Assembly (NCBI RefSeq): GCF_000426845.1
Contig: NZ_AUGD01000021.1
Location: 1 to 64,000, forward strand
Direction: 5' to 3'
DNA: 64,000 nt
Origin: Bradyrhizobium sp. in8p8
GTDB taxonomy: Bacteria; Pseudomonadota; Alphaproteobacteria; Rhizobiales; Xanthobacteraceae
In this document: positions 50,309 to 58,637 of the stretch, piece after piece
Numbering within the stretch: position 1 is the stretch's first letter
How the letters are laid out: the number at the start of each line of letters is the position of its first letter
Notes under the pieces: generated by a model
What the model was told of the DNA's origin: nothing
Database searches by the model: none
Seen by the model: only the letters and a program-made list of their open reading frames with translations
Translations under genes and position numbers: made by a program

Positions 50309-52060
50309 GTGAAGGCGCGCGACGACGATCTCCGCATTCGCCCCGGACGCATCCACCACGGCAACCGCGGCGGCAAACGTCCGCAGACCTTTGTCGGCGA
50401 GGTGATGCGGTCCGCAAAGAGAGCGGGGCATGTCGGCAACAGTTTCCGATCAAGCCAGGTGCGCAGCCGCTCCCAGTTCGGGCGGGGCCGACGCGCGGCG
50501 GCCGCGATCCGCCTGCGCTCGAATGCCCGGCGCGTGGTGACGAAAGCACGCGTCGTGCGTCACAAGGGCTCGCGCTTTCGATCTGCGCCGCTACCCAAGC
50601 ACCTCGCGTATCTCAAGCGCGATGGCGTCACGCGCGATGGCGAAGACCCCCGTATGTTTGACGCGGCCTCCGATACGGCGGACGAGCGTGCCTTCGCCGC
50701 ACGCTGCGAAGATGATCGCCATCATTTCAGGTTCATCGTTTCGCCGGAAGACGGGGCCGCGCTCGGTGACCTCAAGGCGTTCACGCGTGAGCTGATGCGC
50801 GACGTCGAGAAGGATCTCGGAACCAGGCTCGACTGGATCGCGGTAGATCACTGGAATACGGACAATCCGCATGTCCATGTTCTCATCCGTGGGCGTGCCG
50901 ATGATGGTCAGGACCTTGTCATTAGCCGCGAGTACATCAGCCGCGGTTTTCGCGATCGCGCGGCCGACCGCGTCACTCTTGAGCTCGGCCCTCGCAGTGA
51001 GATGGAAATTCGCACGAGCCTCGAACGGGAGGTGAATGCGGAGCGCTGGACCGGCCTCGACCGGGCGCTACGCGACGTCTCCGACGCGTCCGGCGGCGTG
51101 GCAGACCTTAGGCTGAGCCAAGATGTTGAAGATCCCGAATTGCGCCGGCTATTGATCGGCAGGGCGGGCAAGCTTGAGCGCCTCGGCCTGGCAGAGCCTG
51201 CCGGCCCGGCTTGTTGGACCCTGAAACCTGGTCTTGAACAGACACTTCGTCAGCTAGGCATGCGCGGTGACATCATCAAGACGATGCACCAAGCCTTGAC
51301 TGGTAACGGTCGCGAGCCAGACGTCAGCACCTTTGCCCTGCACGGCAACGAGCCAACAGATCCGATTCTTGGCCGCCTTGTCCAACGCGGGCTCGACGAT
51401 GAGCTTAAAGGCACCGCTTACGCGATTGTCGCCAGCGTCGACGGACGCACGCACCACCTGCGCTTTGGCGATATCGACATGACCGGCGATGCGCCGGCCG
51501 GCGCCATCGTCGAGGCGCGCCTCTATGATGATGCGAACGGACGCCGGCACGTGTCACTCGCGATCCGATCGGATATGTCCATCGAAGAGCAGGTGGCGGC
51601 GAGGGGCAGCACTTGGCTCGACCGCCAGCTCCTTACCAAGGATCCGCCGCTCAGCCGCGCCGGTTTTGGTGCCGAGGTGCGGGAGGCAATGGAAGCGCGC
51701 ATCGATCATCTCGTGGAGGAGGGGCTGGCCCGCCGGCATGGGCAGCGCGTGGTGTTCGCACGCGACTTGCTCGCGACGTTGCGGCGTCGGGAGTTGCAGG
51801 AGGCCGGTGCCAAGCTTGGGGCCGAAACGGGGCTTGACCACCGTTTGGCTGCTGAGGGCGATTCTATTTCCGGCATCTACAGGCAACGAGCGAGCCTCGC
51901 CTCGGGGCGCTTTGCCATGATCGATGATGGGCTCGGTTTTCAGCTCGTGCCGTGGCGGCCAGCCTTGGAGCAGCATCTCGGAAAGCAGGTGACAGGCGTC
52001 ATGATGCCAGGCGGCAGGATCGATTGGGATTTCGGTCGTAAGCGCGGACTGGGCCTCTAG
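50309..52060 (+). CDS. rlxS: VirD2-like relaxase with DUF3363 domain
   Basis: 583 residues from GTG 50309. The N-terminal basic part is followed by the relaxase catalytic region HWNTDNPHVHVLIRG (H181, H188 and H190 as metal ligands) and FVIRGRADDGQDLVISREYI-like sequence; the tyrosine is probably Y-containing SREYISRGF. The C-terminal DUF3363 part includes GRFAMIDDGLGFQLVPWRP. It nicks oriT and carries the strand. An upstream open frame overlaps the transglycosylase gene and is not used. Matches rlxS-type relaxases of Tn4371-like elements. Confidence 0.9.
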   Translation: MKARDDDLRIRPGRIHHGNRGGKRPQTFVGEVMRSAKRAGHVGNSFRSSQVRSRSQFGRGRRAAAAIRLRSNARRVVTKARVVRHKGSRFRSAPLPKHLAYLKRDGVTRDGEDPRMFDAASDTADERAFAARCEDDRHHFRFIVSPEDGAALGDLKAFTRELMRDVEKDLGTRLDWIAVDHWNTDNPHVHVLIRGRADDGQDLVISREYISRGFRDRAADRVTLELGPRSEMEIRTSLEREVNAERWTGLDRALRDVSDASGGVADLRLSQDVEDPELRRLLIGRAGKLERLGLAEPAGPACWTLKPGLEQTLRQLGMRGDIIKTMHQALTGNGREPDVSTFALHGNEPTDPILGRLVQRGLDDELKGTAYAIVASVDGRTHHLRFGDIDMTGDAPAGAIVEARLYDDANGRRHVSLAIRSDMSIEEQVAARGSTWLDRQLLTKDPPLSRAGFGAEVREAMEARIDHLVEEGLARRHGQRVVFARDLLATLRRRELQEAGAKLGAETGLDHRLAAEGDSISGIYRQRASLASGRFAMIDDGLGFQLVPWRPALEQHLGKQVTGVMMPGGRIDWDFGRKRGLGL

Positions 52061-52169
52061 CGGCGTCGGCAGGATCAGATCTGTCCGAATTCCGCGAGGC
52101 GACCGCACAACGTACCCTCGCGGGCGCCTCGTACTTGATGCCAGGCGACGACTTTGCTGCATCCCGGCC

Positions 52170-54161
52170 ATGTCGACGACAAAAGTGCTTTGGGGCCAGA
52201 TCACGCTTGTCCTTGCCATCGTGCTCATCTCCACGTGGGCAGCGACGCAATGGGTTGCCTGGAGGTTGGGATTTCAGCCGCGACTTGGGTCCCCCTGGTT
52301 TGAGCTCGGCATGCCCATCTACCTTCCGCCCGCCTTCTTCTGGTGGTGGTATGCATACGATGCCTATGCCCCTAAAATCTTCGTCGAGGGCGCCTGCATC
52401 GCGGCGTCCGGCGGGGTGATCTCGATCGTCGTCGCCTTTGCAATGTCGATTTGGCGGGCGCAGGAGGCGCAGACCGCAGCTACCTATGGCTCTGCCCGGT
52501 GGGCGCTACAGAATGAAATCCGTAGCGCCCAGCTCTTGGGCCCAGACGGTGTCGTCCTCGGTCGCTTTGATCGCAACTACCTGCGACACGACGGCCCCGA
52601 GCATGTGCTCTGCTTCGCACCGACGCGGTCGGGCAAGGGCGTCGGCCTCGTGGTACCGACGCTTCTGACATGGCCGGGCAGTTGCATCGTCCATGACATC
52701 AAGGGCGAGAATTGGCATCTGACCTCCGGCTTCCGTGCCCGCCATGGAAAGGTAGTGCTGTTTGATCCCATCAACCGCAACTCGGCGGCGTACAATCCCC
52801 TCCTGGAGGTCCGTCGCGGCGAATGGGAAGTTCGGGACGTCCAGAACATCGCCGACGTGTTGGTCGATCCGGAAGGCGCCCTGGAACGGCGTAGCCATTG
52901 GGAGAAGACCAGCCATTCCCTGCTCGTCGGTGCGATCCTGCACGTCCTTTATGCCGAGCAGGACAAGACCCTGGCTGGCGTCGCAAAATTCCTGTCGGAT
53001 CCCAAGCGCCCGATCGAGGCAACCTTGCGCGCGATGATGTCGGCGGCTCATATGGGTGATGCCGGCGTTCACCCGGTTATCGCGTCTGCTGCTCGCGAGC
53101 TCCTGAACAAGAGCGAAAACGAACGCTCTGGCGTGCTTTCAACCGCGATGTCATTCCTTGGGCTCTACCGCGATCCAGTTGTGGCGCAGGTGACGCGCCA
53201 CAGCGACTGGCGGATCCGTGACCTGGTGGAGGCAGACCAGCCGACAACGCTCTACCTCGTCGTACCGCCATCCGACATCAGCCGGACCAAGCCGCTCGTG
53301 CGGCTGATCCTCAACCAGATCGGCCGCCGCTTGACGGAAGATTTGAATGCCAAGGGACGCCGGCATTGTGTGCTGCTGATGCTCGACGAGTTTCCGGCCC
53401 TAGGTAGGTTGGACTTCTTCGAGTCGGCGCTCGCGTTCATGGCCGGCTACGGGCTTAAGAGTTTCTTGATCGCACAGTCACTCAACCAGATCGAGAAGGC
53501 CTATGGCCCGAACAATTCGATCCTGGACAACTGCCATGTCCGCGTGTCCTTCGCCACCAATGACGAACGGACCGCGCGACGCGTGTCGGAGGCGCTGGGA
53601 ACCGCAACCGAATTGCGCGCTATGAAGAACTATGCCGGCCATAGGTTGAGCCCGTGGCTTGGTCACCTCATGGTGTCGCGGCAGGAGACGGCACGTCCGC
53701 TTTTGACGCCGGGCGAGGTGATGCAATTGCCGCCGGACGATGAATTGGTTCTGATTTCGGGGTGCCCCCCGATCCGCGCAAAAAAGGCGCGCTATTACGA
53801 AGACTTGCGGTTTCGCGAGCGGGTGCTTCCGCCGGCCACGTCAAGCGGGGCAGAGAGCCGTGTTTTGCCTGCGGAGGATGACTGGAGCAAGTTGCCCCTG
53901 CCGGTCACCCCGCGCAACATGCAGAAGCCGAAGGTTCAAGGTGGATCCATAGACGATCCCGCCAATGGTGGCATCAGGCGGGAGCCGGAGCTTCCCGTGC
54001 ATGAAGATGTGGCGCCAGATCCGATTCCCGCGAAGACCGAGTTCGAATTTACCGACGAGGATTCCGATGATGACATCCAGCGTGCAGGCGAACTGCGCAG
54101 GGCGGCGGCGGGCGTAGCCCGCCAGGCGGCGCTGGATCCCGACGATGGCCTTGATCTCTAA
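52170..54161 (+). CDS. traG: Type IV coupling protein TraG
   Basis: 663 residues. Two N-terminal membrane segments (TLVLAIVLISTWAATQWVAW and GGVISIVVAFAMSIW) are followed by the ATPase with Walker A APTRSGKGVG (about 150-159), Walker B LLMLDEFPALG (about 402-412) and the AYGPNNSILDNCHVRVSFAT box. TraG (VirD4-like) couples the relaxosome to the Trb channel. The acidic C-terminal tail may contact the relaxase. Complete. Confidence 0.95.
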   Translation: MSTTKVLWGQITLVLAIVLISTWAATQWVAWRLGFQPRLGSPWFELGMPIYLPPAFFWWWYAYDAYAPKIFVEGACIAASGGVISIVVAFAMSIWRAQEAQTAATYGSARWALQNEIRSAQLLGPDGVVLGRFDRNYLRHDGPEHVLCFAPTRSGKGVGLVVPTLLTWPGSCIVHDIKGENWHLTSGFRARHGKVVLFDPINRNSAAYNPLLEVRRGEWEVRDVQNIADVLVDPEGALERRSHWEKTSHSLLVGAILHVLYAEQDKTLAGVAKFLSDPKRPIEATLRAMMSAAHMGDAGVHPVIASAARELLNKSENERSGVLSTAMSFLGLYRDPVVAQVTRHSDWRIRDLVEADQPTTLYLVVPPSDISRTKPLVRLILNQIGRRLTEDLNAKGRRHCVLLMLDEFPALGRLDFFESALAFMAGYGLKSFLIAQSLNQIEKAYGPNNSILDNCHVRVSFATNDERTARRVSEALGTATELRAMKNYAGHRLSPWLGHLMVSRQETARPLLTPGEVMQLPPDDELVLISGCPPIRAKKARYYEDLRFRERVLPPATSSGAESRVLPAEDDWSKLPLPVTPRNMQKPKVQGGSIDDPANGGIRREPELPVHEDVAPDPIPAKTEFEFTDEDSDDDIQRAGELRRAAAGVARQAALDPDDGLDL

Positions 54162-54170
54162 GGTGACTTG

Positions 54171-54608
54171 ATGCGGACCAAGCATACATTTCGCCTGCCC
54201 CCCGATCTCGCCAGCCAGTTGGCGGATTATGCCAACCGGAAGCGGGTGCCACAGGTCCTCGTTGTCGAATCGGCACTGTCATCATTCCTCTCCCCGGATG
54301 GCTCCGAGCGCATGGAAGCGGCCCTCGGCCGACGGTTGGACCGGCTGACACGCCAGGTCGAGCGCCTCGAGCGTCACGTGACGATCTCGAATGAAGCGCT
54401 GGCGCTGTTCGTCCGCTTCTGGCTGACGGCGACGCCGCCTTTGCCGGATACCGCACAACCTGCTGCACAGGCCAAAGGACGCGAGCGCTATGAAGGCTTC
54501 ATTGAAGCTTTGGGCCGGCGGCTCGCCAGAGGCCAGAGCCTCGCGCAGGAACTCACCTTGGACGTCGAGCCGCGCGTTGGGTCGGCCGACAAACCTGATC
54601 CCGCCTGA
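54171..54608 (+). CDS. CopG/ribbon-helix-helix protein
   Basis: 145 residues: KHTFRLPPDLASQLADYANR, KRVPQVLVVESALSSFLSPD form an RHH DNA-binding domain; the rest (RRLDRLTRQVERLERHVTIS, NEALALFVRFWLTATPPLPD) is coiled and hydrophobic. The ATG at 54171 lies 9 bases after traG. CopG-like partners regulate transfer or assist the relaxosome. A second paralogue follows at 54799. Confidence 0.88.
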   Translation: MRTKHTFRLPPDLASQLADYANRKRVPQVLVVESALSSFLSPDGSERMEAALGRRLDRLTRQVERLERHVTISNEALALFVRFWLTATPPLPDTAQPAAQAKGRERYEGFIEALGRRLARGQSLAQELTLDVEPRVGSADKPDPA

Positions 54609-54798
54609 TTGGTCCGCCGATTCTTTCTTTCGCTACGCCACACTACGACATCGATGCCTGTGCGGTTGAAGCAAAAGCGGGACTGTCCCTTCTGTCATCC
54701 TGCCGCCGTTCAAGACGGCTTTTCGATGATCGGATCTCGCCTCGCTGATTGCGAGTGCCGCGGCTCCGATCGATTCAGTTGCATGGGGAGCGAAGATC

Positions 54799-55461
54799 GT
54801 GACGGTCGACGGCGAACGCGATGGACAGGTCAGCTTGAGTTTGGATCAAATTGAGGCGACCGCCTCGCCGATTCCGAGTGAGACTCCTCGAACCAGAAAA
54901 GTCAGTGTTCAGCTCTCCGAGACGATTTTCGAGCGCTTGGAAGCGGCAACCGGCCAGCCGGGTGCGGGCAAGAGCATGATCGTGGAGGCCGCTCTCGAAC
55001 GGTTCCTGAATCCGGCTCCGCCGGTGGAAGGCATGGTTCATGAGGCCCTCCATCGGATCGGCGATCAAATTGAACGCCTGGAGAGCGAAATTGCGATCAT
55101 CGCCGAGACGGTCGCGCTGCACGTCCGTTATCACCTCACGGTGACACCCCCGATGCCGCCATCGCAGCAGCGCGACGCGTGTGTGCTGGGTTACCGGCGG
55201 TTCAAAGCCCTGGCCGAGCAGGTTGACCGACGCGTGCGCGCGAGCCAACCGCTGATGCGGGAGACAATCGCCGGTCTCAGCATGAGTGAGCGCACGGTCT
55301 CTCCGCCTGAGAGAGATGGGGGGGCCGTGCCCGATCGTTCAGAAGATCAGAATGACGTCCTTTGCGACGTCGCCCCAGACGCGGAATCCAAGCAAATGGC
55401 TGCCGTCCAGGAGGACGGCAGCAACCCCAACTTTCGAAATTTGCCAAACGCCTTCTGCTGA
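54799..55461 (+). CDS. Second ribbon-helix-helix protein
   Basis: 220 residues from GTG 54799. The RHH core (TRKVSVQLSETIFERLEAAT, KSMIVEAALERFLNPAPP) and the following coiled part (RIGDQIERLESEIAIIAETV, ALHVRYHLTVTPPMPPSQQR) parallel the gene at 54171. A 45-residue N-terminal and a long C-terminal extension differ. The 3' end overlaps the open frame of the MFS gene in another frame, which makes the true border of either gene uncertain. Confidence 0.8.
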   Translation: MTVDGERDGQVSLSLDQIEATASPIPSETPRTRKVSVQLSETIFERLEAATGQPGAGKSMIVEAALERFLNPAPPVEGMVHEALHRIGDQIERLESEIAIIAETVALHVRYHLTVTPPMPPSQQRDACVLGYRRFKALAEQVDRRVRASQPLMRETIAGLSMSERTVSPPERDGGAVPDRSEDQNDVLCDVAPDAESKQMAAVQEDGSNPNFRNLPNAFC

Positions 55462-56875
55462 CTCGACTGAGGCGGCCAGAAGGAGGGCAGGCCAGGTCCC
55501 GCTGGTCCCATCTGCCGCATCTGCAATCGTCGAAGCAAGTGCCGCGAGGCGACTTCCAAAATGGCGGCTGATATTCAGCGTTTTTCTGCCTTTTGCGGCA
55601 GGCTACTTCCTTTCCTACCTGTTTCGCACCATCAATACGCTCATTTCTGAACCTCTATCGGCCGACCTGGGTTTGGACGCCGGCAGTCTTGGGCTGCTGA
55701 CGTCGGTGTATTTCCTGAGCTTCGGGGCAGCCCAGATTCCAATCGGAATCCTGTTGGATCGCTTTGGTCCGCGCCGGGTTCAGAGCGCGCTATTGCTGGT
55801 CGCGGCCCTAGGGGCCGCGCTGTTCGGTGCTTCAAGCGGATTCGTGTCGCTCATGCTCGCCCGCGCATTGATTGGACTCGGCGTCGCGGCAGCATTGATG
55901 GCTGGGCTGAAAGCAATCGTTCTCTGGTTTCCCAGAGAGCGGGTCGCGCTGATGAACGGCTACATGATCATGCTGGGTGCTTTGGGAGCGGTGACGTCAA
56001 CCCGACCTGCCGAATGGCTGCTGAGCTCGGCGGGTTGGCGTGGAATATTCGAGGTTTTGGCGATTACAACGCTTGCAGCCGCCCTTTTGATCTTTCTAGC
56101 CGTCCCAGAGAGAAAGATCGCACAGCAAGCACCACCGGCAGGGCTCCGACTGGAAGTGATCTTCACAAATCGACGGTTCTGGCAAATTGCACCGCTTTCC
56201 GCGAGCTGTGTTGGGTCGGCCTGGTCGTTGCAGGCATTGTGGGCCGCGCCGTGGCTCACGGACGTCGAGGGACTGAACCGCGAAGCTTTGGTCACCCAAT
56301 TGTTCGCCATGACGGTCGGCATATGCGTCGGCGCGTGGCTCCTAGGCACGATTGCCGACCGGTTGCGAAGACGTGGCATCGGTTCGGAAACGCTGCTGGC
56401 GCTGGTGGCGCTATCGTTCGTCTTGGCCGAGCTCGCGCTAATCCTGCGTCTGCCGGTCCCGTCGATGCTGCCATGGTCGGTGGTTTCCGTCGTCGGCGCC
56501 GCCACTGTCCTCAGCTACGCGACGATAGCAGAATACTTTCCAACCGAGCTCGCCGCGCGAGCGAATGGCTGCCTGAATCTCTTGCATTTCGGATGGGCCT
56601 TCGCGATTCAATCCGGAACTGGATTCATATTGCAGCAATGGCCCGTTCAAGATGGGCACTATCCGCTGATAGCCTATCAGGTTGCCTTTGGGTTGAGCGT
56701 TGCGGTTCAGGCCGCGGCCCTGGCTTGGTTTAGCGTTCCCTGGATTCGAGAATTGGGTGGGTGGATCGTCAGAACCCTCTTGCATCACCGCTCAGGACAT
56801 GAGGACGCGGTTGAAGCAATCATTCCACCTATCGAAATCTCGATCATGGAAGCGCACGAGTGTGCGGAATGGTAG
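55286..56875 (+). CDS. Major facilitator superfamily transporter
   Basis: A 12-segment MFS permease; membrane sequence starts near 55568 (FSVFLPFAAGYFLSYLFRTI). The loop between segments 2 and 3 has GILLDRFGPRRVQSALL. The frame is open from GTG 55286, and the only later good start is ATG 55352, leaving a long unrelated N-terminal part overlapping the RHH gene. Between 55450 and 55568 I see no standard in-frame start, although AGGAGG lies at 55480. The substrate is unknown. It interrupts the traG-trbB region as cargo. Confidence 0.85.
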   Translation: MSARSLRLREMGGPCPIVQKIRMTSFATSPQTRNPSKWLPSRRTAATPTFEICQTPSADSTEAARRRAGQVPLVPSAASAIVEASAARRLPKWRLIFSVFLPFAAGYFLSYLFRTINTLISEPLSADLGLDAGSLGLLTSVYFLSFGAAQIPIGILLDRFGPRRVQSALLLVAALGAALFGASSGFVSLMLARALIGLGVAAALMAGLKAIVLWFPRERVALMNGYMIMLGALGAVTSTRPAEWLLSSAGWRGIFEVLAITTLAAALLIFLAVPERKIAQQAPPAGLRLEVIFTNRRFWQIAPLSASCVGSAWSLQALWAAPWLTDVEGLNREALVTQLFAMTVGICVGAWLLGTIADRLRRRGIGSETLLALVALSFVLAELALILRLPVPSMLPWSVVSVVGAATVLSYATIAEYFPTELAARANGCLNLLHFGWAFAIQSGTGFILQQWPVQDGHYPLIAYQVAFGLSVAVQAAALAWFSVPWIRELGGWIVRTLLHHRSGHEDAVEAIIPPIEISIMEAHECAEW

Positions 56876-57072
56876 CGCCATCCCGCACGGGCGCTTGTCT
56901 TGCATACGGCATAGCTCGTGCGCGCCCTCTCTCGGGCATCTTGCTCAATCTTTCTTTCTCTACGCCAGCCTACGAACGCAGTGAGCCTCTCGTTGAACTG
57001 ATCGGTCTCCTGCTTTTTCTAATGATCCCCATCTGAGGCGCTTGATTTGTCCTCAGTTGTTGGGGGACGGCG
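56876..57072. other. Intergenic before trb operon
   Basis: About 200 bp, the likely site of the trb promoter. No repeat or operator was recognised; a T/C-rich stretch lies near 56945-57030. Confidence 0.4.
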
Positions 57073-58041
57073 GTGCCAATCCATTCTCTTCAGTCGGAGG
57101 CAACCTCGCGTGGGGCGCGAATGCTGCGCACAGCGCTTGGCCCCGCCATTGCACGCTTTCTGGAAGATCCGTCGATCGTTGAGGTGATGCTCAACCCCGA
57201 TGGCCGGTTGTGGATCGACCGGCTATCAAACGGCCTCATAGATACCGGCGAGAGCCTGTCCGCTTCCGATGGGGAGCGCATCGTCCGGCTGGTTGCGCAT
57301 CATGTTGGCCATGAGGTCCACGCCGGCGCGCCGCGCGTATCGGCCGAGTTGCCCGAGACGGGTGAACGCTTCGAAGGCTTGCTGCCGCCGGTCGTCGCGG
57401 CTCCCGCATTCGCGATCCGCAAACCCGCCGTCGCCGTGTTCTCGCTCGATGACTACGTCGCGGCTGGGATCATGGCCTCGGACCAAGCCGTTGCGCTACG
57501 CGCGGCCGTCATTGCTCGGAAGAACATATTGGTCGCCGGCGGCACCTCGACCGGCAAGACGACGCTGACAAACGCGCTGCTTGCGGAAGTCGCCAAGACT
57601 GCCGATCGCGTCGTTCTCATCGAAGATACACGAGAGCTTCAGTGCAAGGCGCCGAACCTCGTCGCCTTGCGTACGCGGGATGGTGTGATCTCGCTCTCCG
57701 ATCTCGTGCGCTCGTCGCTGCGGCTGCGGCCTGACCGTATTCCGATCGGGGAAGTCCGCGGGGCGGAAGCGCTTGACCTTCTCAAAGCCTGGGGCACGGG
57801 GCATCCCGGCGGTATTGGCACGATCCATGCCGGTACAGCTCTCGGCGCATTACGCCGGCTCGAGCAGCTCATCCAGGAAGCCGTCGTCACGGTACCACGC
57901 GCTCTCATCGCCGAAACCATCAACGTTATCGCCGTGCTCGTCGGCCGTGGTGCCGATCGCCGGCTTGCAGAACTGGCCGGTGTAACCGGGCTTGGACCCT
58001 CCGGCGATTACAGCCTCTTACCAATGGGAGACCAACCATGA
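57073..58041 (+). CDS. trbB: Conjugal transfer ATPase TrbB
   Basis: 322 residues from GTG 57073. A VirB11/GspE-type secretion ATPase: LGPAIARFLEDPSIVEVMLN, Walker A AGGTSTGKTT (about 156-165), RVVLIEDTRELQ, GEVRGAEALDLLKAWGTGHP and GTIHAGTALGALRRLEQLIQ. It powers pilus biogenesis. It overlaps trbC by 4 bases, the first gene of trbBCDEJKLF. Confidence 0.94.
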   Translation: MPIHSLQSEATSRGARMLRTALGPAIARFLEDPSIVEVMLNPDGRLWIDRLSNGLIDTGESLSASDGERIVRLVAHHVGHEVHAGAPRVSAELPETGERFEGLLPPVVAAPAFAIRKPAVAVFSLDDYVAAGIMASDQAVALRAAVIARKNILVAGGTSTGKTTLTNALLAEVAKTADRVVLIEDTRELQCKAPNLVALRTRDGVISLSDLVRSSLRLRPDRIPIGEVRGAEALDLLKAWGTGHPGGIGTIHAGTALGALRRLEQLIQEAVVTVPRALIAETINVIAVLVGRGADRRLAELAGVTGLGPSGDYSLLPMGDQP

Positions 58042-58364
58042 ATTCGCATTCGTTTTGCGGAAAGATCATTCTTTCGACTGCAGCATTCACCGGGTACTAC
58101 CTAGTTGCTGTTCCCGCGTGGGCCGCGGGCTCCAACATGCCGTGGGAGCAACCCCTCAATCAGATCCTGCAGTCGGTTGAGGGCCCAGTCGCAAAGATCA
58201 TCGCCGTCATCATCATCATCGTGACCGGGCTGTCGCTGGCATTCGGCGACACATCGGGCGGTTTCCGCCGCCTGGTCCAGATCGTGTTCGGCTTGTCGAT
58301 CGCCTTTGCCGCCTCGAGCTTCTTCCTTTCGTTCTTCTCATTCGGCGGCGGCGTGGTGATCTGA
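58038..58364 (+). CDS. trbC: Pilin TrbC
   Basis: 108 residues with a signal region (FCGKIILSTAAFTGYYLVAV, PAWAAG) and two membrane segments (IIAVIIIIVTGLSLAFGDTS and FGLSIAFAASSFFLSFFSF), the layout of VirB2/TrbC pilins, processed and cyclised by TraF. Overlaps trbB and abuts trbD. Confidence 0.92.
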   Translation: MNSHSFCGKIILSTAAFTGYYLVAVPAWAAGSNMPWEQPLNQILQSVEGPVAKIIAVIIIIVTGLSLAFGDTSGGFRRLVQIVFGLSIAFAASSFFLSFFSFGGGVVI

Positions 58365-58627
58365 TGGAAGGGCAGATCACAGGCTTTGTCGCGCCCGTGC
58401 ACCGGGCCTTGACGGAGCCGATCCTGATGGGCGGTGCGCCGCGTTCGGTCGCCATCATTAACAGCACCTTGGCCGCGGCGCTTGGCCTCGGCCTGCGCCT
58501 TTGGCTGGCAGGGCTTCTCCTCTGGTTCGTCGGCCACATGGTCGCCGTATGGGCCACAAAGCGCGATCCGGCCTTCGTCGAGGTCGTGCGCCGGCACGTC
58601 CGCTTCCCCGGTCACCTCAGCCTGTGA
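58364..58627 (+). CDS. trbD: TrbD membrane protein
   Basis: 87 residues of VirB3 type: GFVAPVHRALTEPILMGGAP, RSVAIINSTLAAALGLGLRL, WLAGLLLWFVGHMVAVWATK. The ATG overlaps the trbC stop by one base. It anchors the TrbE ATPase to the membrane. Confidence 0.92.
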   Translation: MEGQITGFVAPVHRALTEPILMGGAPRSVAIINSTLAAALGLGLRLWLAGLLLWFVGHMVAVWATKRDPAFVEVVRRHVRFPGHLSL

Positions 58628-58637
58628 GTCCTTCATC

